A DNA stretch of 10,522 nt from the NCBI GenBank assembly GCA_045541255.1, contig JAZQIU010000015.1, positions 1-10,522 of the forward strand. Direction: 5' to 3'. Made by a program: the position numbers and the translations under genes. Positions 1 to 5,123 of the stretch are shown one piece after another. The notes under the pieces were generated by a model. It had not been told where the DNA came from. It saw only the letters and a program-made list of their open reading frames with translations, and did not search any database. The DNA comes from UMGS1124 sp045541255. Lineage in GTDB: Bacteria > Bacillota_I > Bacilli_A > RF39 > UBA660. Within the stretch, counting starts at the first letter, position 1, and each line of letters opens with the position of its first letter.

Positions 1-141
1 TCAGATACACTACACCCCTCCCCTATACACCCTATATGCTATTTTTTAGGTACTACATATCTATACATACTATATATATATGCATACACACACAATTTTA
101 TATAAAAGGGTATCCCCCATACATTTTAGGGTATAGGTTAA
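1..141. repeat. terminal direct repeat, left copy (circular overlap)
   Basis: Bases 1-141 are identical to 10382-10522. I compared them base by base and found no mismatch. An exact repeat at both ends is what an assembler leaves when it opens a circular molecule, so the unique circle is 10,381 bp. The length 141 equals a k-mer size commonly used by de Bruijn graph assemblers, which supports an assembly overlap rather than a biological terminal repeat. Confidence 0.95.
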
Positions 142-219
142 ATATTTAGATAAATAAAAAGGGTGGTATAGCAATTATATTAGTAAACTAAAAAAAGCAG
201 TATTTAGAGATAAAAAAAA

Positions 220-260
220 TGACAATGGGTATTGTCAATGATATAACAAGTTATTTGTTA
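220..260. repeat. two adjacent perfect hairpins
   Basis: TGACAAT (220-226) pairs with ATTGTCA (231-237) around a 4-base loop. TAACAA (244-249) pairs with TTGTTA (255-260) around a 5-base loop. The two stems stand 6 bases apart and 63 bases before the 36-bp repeat array. Neither is followed by a T-run, so they do not look like terminators. They could be cruciform or single-strand recognition elements of an origin. Confidence 0.5.
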
Positions 261-323
261 ATATATGATGCTATTAGACTTATATATAGCAATGTATTTA
301 TATAATTAAAAGTAGACTAAACT

Positions 324-467
324 TTACTAAAAAAGATATACATAAAACTACACAAAAGTTCACTAAAAAAAGTATACATAGATACACATACAAGTTGACT
401 AAAAAGAGTATACAAGATTAAGCATCTAATTTCACTAAAAAGAGATGATACAAATTAATACAAGTAG
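324..467. repeat. four direct repeats at exact 36-bp period
   Basis: The core ACTAAAA starts at 326, 362, 398 and 434, exactly 36 bases apart. Each core is preceded by T-N and followed by an A-rich stretch ending in a TATACA-like block (ATATACA, GTATACA, GTATACA, GATACA). The distal 16 or so bases diverge, though ACAAGT-like ends recur in units 1, 2 and 4. This is an iteron-like array of protein binding sites on one face pattern. Candidate binders are the RHH ParB-like protein (a centromere), the 651-aa initiator, or one of the HTH proteins. It is not a CRISPR: the conserved part is too short and the spacing holds no proper spacers. Confidence 0.75.
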
Positions 468-485
468 GGTTTTTTGTATACCCTA
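465..485. repeat. small hairpin beside the 36-bp array
   Basis: TAGGGT (465-470) is the reverse complement of ACCCTA (480-485), with a T-rich 9-base loop. It directly abuts the last 36-bp unit. No T-run follows, so a terminator role is unlikely. The arm resembles the GGGTAT words seen in the 23-bp iterons. Confidence 0.4.
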
Positions 486-605
486 ATAATATTGCTATTA
501 ATCAGATGCATTATAAGACATTTAGATTAAATTAAGTGATGCAGTATATGGTTAATTGTCTTTAAATGTATCAATATGTATCAGTTTTAGGTAAAAAAAC
601 AGCAT

Positions 606-623
606 CAGATACAAATTAAGACA
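606..623. repeat. 18-bp direct repeat, control region copy
   Basis: Identical to 3575-3592 (CAGATACAAATTAAGACA), with a near copy at 446-461 in the 36-bp array. It lies in non-coding DNA between the array and the palindrome pair. Confidence 0.6.
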
Positions 624-722
624 TTTTAAGTTAGTAAATGATACCATTTAGAGAAAATATAGTTATAAATTGGTACAAAGTGATACAATATTTATTTAAA
701 ATTAATCATAAGCAAGCAACGT

Positions 723-781
723 AAATGTAATGCATTTTTTAAAATACCATTTACAGCAAGTACTGAAAATGTAATACATTT
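723..781. promoter_or_regulatory. pair of 15-bp palindromes, 44 bp apart
   Basis: AAATGTAATACATTT (767-781) is a perfect odd palindrome with 7-base arms. AAATGTAATGCATTT (723-737) is the same word with one change. They look like operator copies for a dimeric regulator. Related AATGYAA words occur again at 1016-1032 and, inverted, at 1084-1099, over the accessory promoter. Confidence 0.45.
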
Positions 782-812
782 ATCATTTATGAGGTAAACC
801 CCAAGCCCCAAT

Positions 813-844
813 AAAAAAACTCTATGAGGATAACCCCACAGAGT
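813..844 (-). terminator. strong rho-independent terminator, minus strand
   Basis: ACTCTATGAGG (819-829) and CCCCACAGAGT (834-844) form an 11-bp stem with a 4-base loop. On the minus strand two of the pairs are G-T. On the minus strand it is followed by TTTTTTATT (818 down to 810). On the plus strand it is followed by AAAAGC, so it works leftward only. It is the most GC-rich hairpin in the non-coding region. Confidence 0.75.
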
Positions 845-890
845 AAAAGCAAACAACTAACACAATATATAGGTTAATACATATGAGTTA
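844..890 (+). other. vestigial gene-start module (leader copy without gene)
   Basis: On the plus strand this copies the layout before three core genes: the TAAAAGCAAACAACTAA leader, then TATATAGG, then ATGAGT. The ribosome binding site has lost its second GG and the reading frame ends at the third codon (ATG AGT TAA at 883-891). It is therefore not a working gene start. It reads as a duplicated 5' untranslated region that now serves as template for the antisense RNA. Confidence 0.5.
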
Positions 891-918
891 ATTGTAGTAG
901 TAATATACTACTAATTAA

Positions 919-947
919 AGTATATCAAAAGTAGATATTTTTTAAAA
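919..947 (-). promoter_or_regulatory. extended -10 promoter of the antisense RNA
   Basis: Minus-strand TGATATACT (927 to 919) matches the TGnTATAAT extended -10 consensus with one change. The -35 region, 17 bases upstream, is poor (TTTTAA). Extended -10 promoters can work without a good -35. The expected start is about 913-911, exactly where the 5' hairpin begins. Confidence 0.45.
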
Positions 948-1015
948 GATGCAAAGACAATATTTTTTATTGTTTTTTATTTTATTTAACATTTAGACCC
1001 TAGACATCTACTAAA

Positions 1016-1099
1016 AATGCAATAAATGTAATACCCTAAAAAAGATTAATGCATAGTTAAATATTTAAAGTTAATAAAGTTATTTACATTATTTGCATT
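1016..1099. promoter_or_regulatory. inverted operator pair around accessory promoter
   Basis: AATGCAAT and AATGTAAT stand 9 bases apart at 1016-1032. The mirror arrangement, TTACATT and TTGCATT, stands 9 bases apart at 1084-1099. The two 17-base blocks match 14 of 17 in opposite orientation. The right block contains the -35 box of the accessory promoter, so a bound protein would block RNA polymerase, possibly with looping between the blocks. A regulator encoded by the operon itself (1836-2132 or 2146-2541) is a natural candidate, by inference only. Confidence 0.5.
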
Positions 1100-1121
1100 A
1101 TTTACTAATTTATGATATATT
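1093..1121 (+). promoter_or_regulatory. promoter of the accessory operon
   Basis: TTGCAT (1093-1098), a 17-base spacer, then TATATT (1116-1121) with an extended TG at 1113-1114. Transcription would start near 1128, leaving a leader of about 110 bases before the first gene. The -35 lies inside an operator-like repeat. Confidence 0.65.
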
Positions 1122-1240
1122 ATATATAGTGAGTTATTAATATATTTTAAGTGTAATAACAACCTAAACAAAGCAAGATATATTAGTAATTTAGATAATA
1201 TTAAATGCATCAGATTTATTAAGTATTGGAGGTGTTTAGC

Positions 1241-1624
1241 ATTATTAGTAAGAGAGTAAATATCTATAAAATGATAGATGATATTAAAGAGAGTTTAAAA
1301 GATAAAATGGGTACACCCCAAACATTTATTATGTTTAGAGATATTAAAGGTACTGAAAATGGTAAGGTTTATGCAGATACTTTTTATATGGATATATCTA
1401 ATAAAGAGATATTAGACATCATAGATAGTCAAGATATTAAGTATCAGATAGACCCAAATAAACAAGTATATAACTATACTTTTAATATCAAAGATAAAGA
1501 TAAAGTTAAAGATATTATAAATAACTATAATTTAAGACATTATGAGAGAAAAGCACCAATACAAGATGCAGAGGTTATAGATAATAGTTATTTAGAAAAG
1601 TATTTATATCTATATAACAAATAG
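1241..1624 (+). CDS. unknown 127-aa protein, probable ATT start
   Basis: I do not recognise this protein. It is soluble, with mixed alpha/beta character, charged and rich in Lys, Asp, Ile and Tyr, with no signal peptide or membrane segment. It is the first gene of the accessory operon; the next gene starts 11 bases after its TAG. The start is odd. A strong GGAGGTG (1228-1234) sits the usual distance before ATT at 1241, where the sister genes have ATG. In-frame TTG (1226) and GTG (1232) overlap the ribosome binding site itself, and the first in-frame ATG (1271) has no ribosome binding site. I therefore prefer ATT, a rare start known from infC. A mutated ATG that lowers expression, or a sequencing error, is possible. 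The open frame itself, with codon use like its neighbours, is convincing. Confidence 0.65.
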   Translation: MISKRVNIYKMIDDIKESLKDKMGTPQTFIMFRDIKGTENGKVYADTFYMDISNKEILDIIDSQDIKYQIDPNKQVYNYTFNIKDKDKVKDIINNYNLRHYERKAPIQDAEVIDNSYLEKYLYLYNK

Positions 1625-1634
1625 GAGGGTAAAA

Positions 1635-1814
1635 ATGGATAAGATAGAGCAAATTAAAGAGATTAAAAGAGATTATTACAAAAAGTATAGAGATGCAAAC
1701 AAAGATAAATTAAATGAGTATCAGAGAGAGTATAGAGCAAAAAATAAAGATAAAGTTAAGCAGTATAACAAGACATATTGGTTAAAAAAAGCAAATCTAA
1801 TGCAAGAGATGTAA
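1635..1814 (+). CDS. small basic Lys/Tyr-rich protein, 59 aa
   Basis: This short gene has a strong ribosome binding site (AGGAGGG) 5 bases before ATG and ends in TAA. The protein is very rich in Lys, Tyr, Asn and Arg. It carries a repeated pattern in which a YR pair is followed by an NKDK block (YRDANKDK at 18-25 and YRAKNKDK at 33-40), ending in QYNKTYWLKKA. Such YxxxYxxxNKDK repeats are common in small phage and plasmid proteins and predict a long, strongly basic helix. Nucleic acid binding is plausible, but I cannot name a family. It lies between the first gene and the winged-helix gene, with 21 bases before the latter. Confidence 0.7.
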   Translation: MDKIEQIKEIKRDYYKKYRDANKDKLNEYQREYRAKNKDKVKQYNKTYWLKKANLMQEM

Positions 1815-1835
1815 TAGAGAGGAGGTTAATAACAT

Positions 1836-2132
1836 ATGAGTACATCAATTAAAAGATTAAATGAGGTAATGAGAAACCCCAAAACATACAGCCAAACAAA
1901 AGCATTATATAGTTATTTATGGGTTAGAGCAGATAGCAAGAGTGGTTTATCATATCCACCAAAAGAGCAAATCTTAAAAGAGGTAAACTTAACAGAAAAG
2001 TTATTTAATCAATGTTTAGCAATATTAAAAAACTATGATTATGTTAGAGATACCATTATTACTAAAAAAGATGATAAAGGTAATACCTACAATATTAATG
2101 CTTATGATTTAAATGTATATGATAGCAATTAA
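1836..2132 (+). CDS. winged-helix DNA-binding protein, 98 aa
   Basis: The protein resembles the winged-helix domain found in phage replication proteins and regulators. A helix with the pattern KTYSQTKALYSYLWVRAD (residues 16-33) leads to GLSYPPKEQILKEVNLTEKLFNQCLAILKN, whose second helix-turn-helix (about 42-65) is the likely recognition element. A beta-wing with charged KKDDKGNTYNIN (77-88) follows. It ends soon after the wing, so it is a stand-alone DNA-binding domain with no ATPase or DnaD part. A GAGGAGG site precedes ATGAGT. It could regulate the accessory operon or assist replication; I cannot tell which. The assignment rests on fold-like pattern, not on a search. Confidence 0.75.
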   Translation: MSTSIKRLNEVMRNPKTYSQTKALYSYLWVRADSKSGLSYPPKEQILKEVNLTEKLFNQCLAILKNYDYVRDTIITKKDDKGNTYNINAYDLNVYDSN

Positions 2133-2145
2133 AAGAGGTGGTTAG

Positions 2146-2541
2146 ATGCAAGATTTAACAGATAAACAACTTGCTTTTATAGATGCTTATTTATCAGAGC
2201 AAGATATAAACAAAGTATGCAAAAAGTTAAACATAACAAGACCCACATATTACAAGTATTTAAATGATGATGCAGTAAAGCAAGAGATAAGTAGGATAAG
2301 ACTTGCAACCATAGAAAACACAGCAAGATACTTGCAAGATAATTTAAGTTTATGTAGTCAAGAGTTAGTTAGTATTATTAAATCAAAAGATACAGCACCA
2401 CAGATAAAGATAAATGCTATTAATAGTATCTTTAATAATTGCAATAAACTAACAGAGCAAGTAGATATTATTAATGAGTTAGATAGGATAAATCAAAGAC
2501 TACAAGAGCAAGAGGATAAAACTAATGGAGGTAATTTATGA
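2146..2541 (+). CDS. phage-type helix-turn-helix protein, TerS-like, 131 aa
   Basis: The N-terminus follows the pattern of phBC6A51-type HTH proteins and small terminase subunits: LTDKQLAFIDAYL (4-16), then an HTH at about 20-40 (INKVCKKLNITRPTYYKYLN). A helical middle (48-100) follows, and a Glu/Gln-rich coiled-coil-like tail (103-125) that could oligomerise. Small terminase subunits bind phage packaging sites with such an HTH and form rings through the helical part. No large terminase is present in the window. It may therefore be a satellite-style packaging redirector or simply a regulator. The ribosome binding site is GAGGTGG. Its TGA stop overlaps the next ATG by 4 bases, suggesting translational coupling. 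Confidence 0.75.
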   Translation: MQDLTDKQLAFIDAYLSEQDINKVCKKLNITRPTYYKYLNDDAVKQEISRIRLATIENTARYLQDNLSLCSQELVSIIKSKDTAPQIKINAINSIFNNCNKLTEQVDIINELDRINQRLQEQEDKTNGGNL

Positions 2542-2915
2542 CTACAAAAGAGTTAGATAAGTTCTTTAAAAGAGCAAATAAAGTAATTAATAGTTATGAG
2601 GATAAATTAAGTGTTTTAGATTATGACTATTTTATAGTATCAAATATAGTATTTACATCAGATGCAGACTATTATTATTGTTTTAGTGTATTTAAAGATA
2701 ATCAAGTAATAGAAAAGATAGCAGTTAATAAAGCATCAGATTATAGTAAGACATTTAAAGACTTAACTATTAAATATAAAACTAATGTAATACATAACTA
2801 CAATGACTTAACTACAAGACAATTAAATTATTTAGATAGTGTATCAGATGATAATGTTAATAAAGATGAGGTATCAAACATCTTATTTAAAAGGCAGTTT
2901 GAGTTATTTGAGTAA
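2538..2915 (+). CDS. unknown 125-aa protein
   Basis: I do not recognise this protein. It starts in the 4-base ATGA overlap with the TerS-like gene, with GGAGG 5 bases upstream. It is acidic to neutral, Tyr-rich, and has no membrane segment. The middle (about 42-89) has a beta-strand pattern (DYFIVSNIVFTSDADYYYCFSVF), then an NQVIEKIAV strand, then a helix ending KDLTIKYKTNV. The same order appears in the next protein (ELYHIIKV, NEVLYSVEV, DDLIDKYRCNV), so the two are probably distant duplicates. That suggests a small alpha/beta domain used twice, perhaps as partners. Confidence 0.7.
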   Translation: MTTKELDKFFKRANKVINSYEDKLSVLDYDYFIVSNIVFTSDADYYYCFSVFKDNQVIEKIAVNKASDYSKTFKDLTIKYKTNVIHNYNDLTTRQLNYLDSVSDDNVNKDEVSNILFKRQFELFE

Positions 2916-2928
2916 AAGGGGTGGTTAG

Positions 2929-3213
2929 ATGCTATTTATTAAAAACAAGTTAGATAGTATTAATAAGAGATTAAACCAATTAAATAATAGCAATAATAGG
3001 ATAATATTAGAGTTTATTACTAATTTAGAGGGTAATAGTAGTGAGTTATACCACATAATAAAAGTAGTTAATAGATTTAATGAGGTTTTATATAGTGTAG
3101 AGGTTAAGGATAAACCAAGTAAATATATAGATGATTTAATAGATAAATACAGATGCAATGTAGATTTAGAGTTCTATAACATAGTAGATAATAAAAAGAT
3201 AAGGACAATATAG
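2929..3213 (+). CDS. unknown 94-aa protein, likely paralogue of upstream gene
   Basis: I do not recognise this protein. The N-terminus (1-22) is a basic helix, MLFIKNKLDSINKRLNQLN, followed by alternating strands and a helix ending DDLIDKYRCNV. This order parallels the second half of the preceding 125-aa protein, though identity is low. It has a GGGGTGG ribosome binding site and lies 13 bases after the previous stop. A long open frame on the other strand over this region is rejected because it lacks a ribosome binding site and has unlike codon use. Confidence 0.65.
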   Translation: MLFIKNKLDSINKRLNQLNNSNNRIILEFITNLEGNSSELYHIIKVVNRFNEVLYSVEVKDKPSKYIDDLIDKYRCNVDLEFYNIVDNKKIRTI

Positions 3214-3224
3214 GAGGTGTTAAG

Positions 3225-3407
3225 ATGAGTAAATTAAAAGATGATGTTAAAGAGATGCAAAAAGAAACCCAAGACATCAAAAAGAGCATCAAACAGCCAA
3301 GTTTAGCAATGGAGATTATTAAAGATTTAAAAAGAGATAATCAGATACTAAAAGCATTATTATTAGTTAGTATATTAGTAAATGTAGTAATAGTGGTGTT
3401 AAAATGA
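3225..3407 (+). CDS. small coiled-coil membrane protein, 60 aa
   Basis: Residues 1-26 form a charged heptad-like helix (MSKLKDDVKEMQKETQDIKKS). A basic segment (KDLKRDNQ, 33-40) leads into one hydrophobic segment at about 42-59 (LKALLLVSILVNVVIVVL) ending in Lys. The layout is a tail-anchored membrane protein with a cytoplasmic coiled coil, similar in plan to small phage proteins such as XhlA-type holin partners, although I see no family signature. It has a strong AGGAGGTG site before ATGAGT. Its TGA overlaps the next ATG by 4 bases, so the pair is probably made together and may form a complex. Confidence 0.7.
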   Translation: MSKLKDDVKEMQKETQDIKKSIKQPSLAMEIIKDLKRDNQILKALLLVSILVNVVIVVLK

Positions 3408-3538
3408 TAGACTATGATAATCAAGAGATACAAAGGATAATTGATTTAATAGACAAACAGATACAACCTCTAATAAATGCTATTAATAGAGAGTTAGATA
3501 AAATAGACTTTAATATAGAGATTATGCAAGATGCATAG
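3404..3538 (+). CDS. small acidic helical protein, 44 aa
   Basis: This gene is too short for usual gene finders, but it is well supported. Its ATG overlaps the upstream TGA by 4 bases. The protein (MIDYDNQEIQRIIDLIDK then QIQPLINAINRELDKIDF) shows a regular Ile/Leu heptad spacing typical of an amphipathic or coiled-coil helix. It is acidic, while the upstream coiled coil is basic, so the two could pair at the membrane. The stop codon lies within the operon terminator hairpin. GGTG, 5 bases before ATG, is a modest ribosome binding site, so coupling is likely needed. Confidence 0.65.
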   Translation: MIDYDNQEIQRIIDLIDKQIQPLINAINRELDKIDFNIEIMQDA

Positions 3539-3547
3539 TCTTTTTTT
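3519..3547 (+). terminator. terminator of the accessory operon
   Basis: AGATTATGC (3519-3527) and GCATAGTCT (3533-3541) form a 9-bp stem with one T-G pair and a 5-base loop, followed directly by a T-run (3541-3547). The stop codon of the 44-aa gene (3536-3538) lies inside the right arm. Confidence 0.75.
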
Positions 3548-3939
3548 ATTGGAGGGTATCCCCCCACACCCTAACAGATACAAATTAAGACAAAACCAAC
3601 ACCCACAGCACACCTACATACACAACAATTATTTTTTTATATAGTTTTTTTGGAAAATATCCAAGATACAGCATCTATCAGTTAGTAATACAAAAAATGA
3701 CCCCATTAAACCTATCATATAGAGTTATTTAGAAACTTTTTGATAATTTATATGTAAAAGGTTAAAAGTGTCTTAAAAGCCATAAAAAAGGTGTTTAATT
3801 GGATATTATTAAAAGAGTATGCAAATAAAAAGATTTATGCTATGATAAATATAAGAAAATAAATAAAATAATATGATAAGTATAACTAATTGTAAAAATG
3901 CAAGATGTATAAAAAATGTAAAATACTTAAAATATGTAA
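3548..3939. other. intergenic regulatory region before core operon
   Basis: About 390 bases with no supported gene. It contains GGGTATCCCCC (3554-3564), also found at 108-118. It also holds an 18-base repeat shared with 606-623 (at 3575-3592) and two copies of a TTGGATA-type palindrome (3650-3664 and 3799-3813). Frames are short and lack ribosome binding sites. The first part looks like a mosaic of pieces of the large control region, suggesting duplication. Confidence 0.55.
3575..3592. repeat. 18-bp direct repeat shared with control region
   Basis: CAGATACAAATTAAGACA here is identical to 606-623. A third, near copy (GATACAAATTAATACA) lies at 446-461, in the last 36-bp unit. Three related copies in two non-coding regions suggest either a binding site or an old duplication. 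Confidence 0.6.
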
Positions 3940-3968
3940 TTGACTTTTATTGTGCATTAATTTATAAT
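3940..3968 (+). promoter_or_regulatory. core operon promoter (near-consensus sigma70)
   Basis: TTGACT (3940-3945), a 17-base spacer and a perfect TATAAT (3963-3968). The start is expected near 3975, giving a 65-base A-rich leader that contains the antisense-complementary motif (4003-4019) before the recombinase ribosome binding site. I found no equally good promoter between 5105 and 8936, so this one may drive the whole operon to the 651-aa gene. Confidence 0.8.
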
Positions 3969-4002
3969 AGACTTAACAACAAAGAAAACAAACAAAACAA
4001 AT

Positions 4003-4019
4003 TAAAAGCAAACAACTAA
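4003..4019 (+). promoter_or_regulatory. leader motif copy 1 (recombinase mRNA)
   Basis: TAAAAGCAAACAACTAA is identical to 844-860 and so perfectly complementary (17 bases) to the predicted minus-strand RNA. It ends 7 bases before the GGAGGT site of the recombinase gene, so pairing could block ribosome entry. Confidence 0.55.
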
Positions 4020-4039
4020 AATTAATGGAGGTAAAAAGT

Positions 4040-5104
4040 ATGAGTGAGTTAGCATTATACAATAGCAATGTAATTAGTGCATCTAATGATTTACAAGTAT
4101 ATTTTAATAATCAATTAATGAATAGGTATCTAATAGCAAATGTAGATATATCAGATACTACAATTAAAGGTTATAAAGTATGCATCAGACAATTTATCAA
4201 ATGGTTAAGAGATAATAACATTAATCAACCTACAAGAGATGACATCAAAGCATATAAACTACATCTAAAAAATAGTAATTATACTAATGGTACTAAAAAC
4301 CAATATATCAGAGCAGTTAAACATTTATTTAAATGGTTAAGCAGTGAGGGTTTATATAAAGATGTAGCATCTAATATTAAAGGTTTTAAGGTTATATCAG
4401 ATAATACTAAAAAAGATGCATTTACAGAGCAAGAGATTAAAAAGATTATAGATGATATAGATACATCAAGTGTTATAGGTAAAAGAGATAAAGCAATTAT
4501 CTTATTAATGTTAGTAGGTGGGTTAAGGATAACAGAGATACATAATATGGATATACAAGATATAGAGGTTAAAAATAATGAGTATATCATTAATATTATG
4601 GGTAAAGGACATACAGAAAAGGATAACTACATTAAAGTAATTAAACCTATCTATGATGTATTAAAAGAGTATTTAGATACAAGACATAATAAAAAGGGTA
4701 TAGACCCATTATTTACAAGTACATCTAATAGAGCATTAAACAAAAGGATAACAAAAGAAACTTTATCACAAATAATAAAAAGTAGATTTAGACAAAGTGG
4801 TTTTGATAGTAATAAATTGACAGCCCACAGCATCAGACATACAACAGCAACCCTATTATTAAAAAGTGGTGCAGACATCTATAAAACACAGCATCATTTA
4901 AGACATCAAGACCCAAAGACAACAGAGATTTATATAAACATAAATAACAAAGAGCAAGATACATCAGAGTTAGATATATATAACCAAGTATTTAATAACT
5001 CTAAACAAAGTAATTTAAGAGATTTAAGAGATAGCATCAATAGTTTAGATGCATCAGATGTAATAGATGTATTAAATTACATAAAGGATAAAAAGAGGTG
5101 TTAA
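4040..5104 (+). CDS. tyrosine recombinase (XerC/D-like integrase), 354 aa
   Basis: A site-specific recombinase that cuts and rejoins DNA through a 3'-phosphotyrosine. It may resolve plasmid multimers or integrate the element. The N-terminal SAM-like core-binding domain spans about 25-115 (TIKGYKVCIRQFIKWL; NQYIRAVKHLFKWL). The catalytic domain spans 125-305 with all key residues: Arg163 in GGLRITEI, Lys189 in GKGH, His263 and Arg266 in AHSIRHTTATLLL, His289 and nucleophile Tyr298 in TTEIY. The usual LGH motif reads LRH here. I chose ATG 4040, 7 bases after GGAGGT; the earlier in-frame ATG at 4025 overlaps that site. A 50-residue acidic tail extends beyond the catalytic core. It is the first gene of the core operon, and its kind is common on gut Clostridia plasmids and phages. 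Confidence 0.93.
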   Translation: MSELALYNSNVISASNDLQVYFNNQLMNRYLIANVDISDTTIKGYKVCIRQFIKWLRDNNINQPTRDDIKAYKLHLKNSNYTNGTKNQYIRAVKHLFKWLSSEGLYKDVASNIKGFKVISDNTKKDAFTEQEIKKIIDDIDTSSVIGKRDKAIILLMLVGGLRITEIHNMDIQDIEVKNNEYIINIMGKGHTEKDNYIKVIKPIYDVLKEYLDTRHNKKGIDPLFTSTSNRALNKRITKETLSQIIKSRFRQSGFDSNKLTAHSIRHTTATLLLKSGADIYKTQHHLRHQDPKTTEIYININNKEQDTSELDIYNQVFNNSKQSNLRDLRDSINSLDASDVIDVLNYIKDKKRC

Positions 5105-5123
5105 ATGGTAGGTTTTAAAGATA

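Larger units (their letters stand above)
812..913 (-). ncRNA. predicted ~100-nt antisense RNA
   Basis: Read on the minus strand, an extended -10 box (927-919) is followed about 6 bases later by a perfect 8-bp hairpin (913-895, loop TAT). Then comes an unpaired stretch, and finally an 11-bp terminator hairpin with a T-run (844-813). The unpaired stretch is the exact complement of the leader motif TAAAAGCAAACAACTAA (844-860 on +), which recurs before the recombinase gene and, with C-to-T changes, before two other core genes. Complementarity also extends toward the Shine-Dalgarno regions through a TATATAGG word. No minus-strand gene exists for the terminator to serve. I infer a trans-acting regulatory RNA; transcription is not shown by sequence alone. 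Confidence 0.5.
1..1240. other. large non-coding control region
   Basis: No convincing protein gene lies between the terminator at 10251 and the ATT start at 1241 (about 1.37 kb on the circle). The stretch is very AT-rich, with frequent stops in all frames and few ribosome binding sites. It contains small hairpins (220-260), four repeats at a 36-bp period (324-467), a hairpin (465-485), AATGYAA-type palindromes (723-781), a minus-strand terminator and predicted antisense RNA (812-913), a vestigial gene-start module (844-890) and the accessory operon promoter (1093-1121). It could hold a centromere, a second origin or the copy-control region. Confidence 0.7.

Noticed and set aside
154..185. 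GGGTGGTATAGC-type stretch resembling the ribosome binding site and ATT start of the first accessory gene.
   Set aside because: The frame after it closes within a few codons (AGT AAA CTA A region) and there is no downstream coding sequence.
219..305. 28-codon frame starting in the first hairpin (MTMGIVNDITSYLLIYDAIRL and so on), possible small hydrophobic toxin.
   Set aside because: No ribosome binding site precedes the ATG, the length is within chance for this composition, and no antisense partner or promoter is evident.
324..467. CRISPR array reading of the 36-bp period.
   Set aside because: The conserved core is about 20 bases, the rest is not spacer-like, only four units exist and no cas gene is present.
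2925..3292. Long open frames on the minus strand over the 94-aa and 60-aa genes.
   Set aside because: They are mirror images of A-rich coding DNA, giving Leu/Ile/Ser-rich products, with no ribosome binding sites. The plus-strand genes have strong ones.
4279..4878. Open minus-strand frames inside the recombinase gene, and a similar one at 8245-8469.
   Set aside because: They lie inside well-supported plus-strand genes and show only the low-complexity complement of them.
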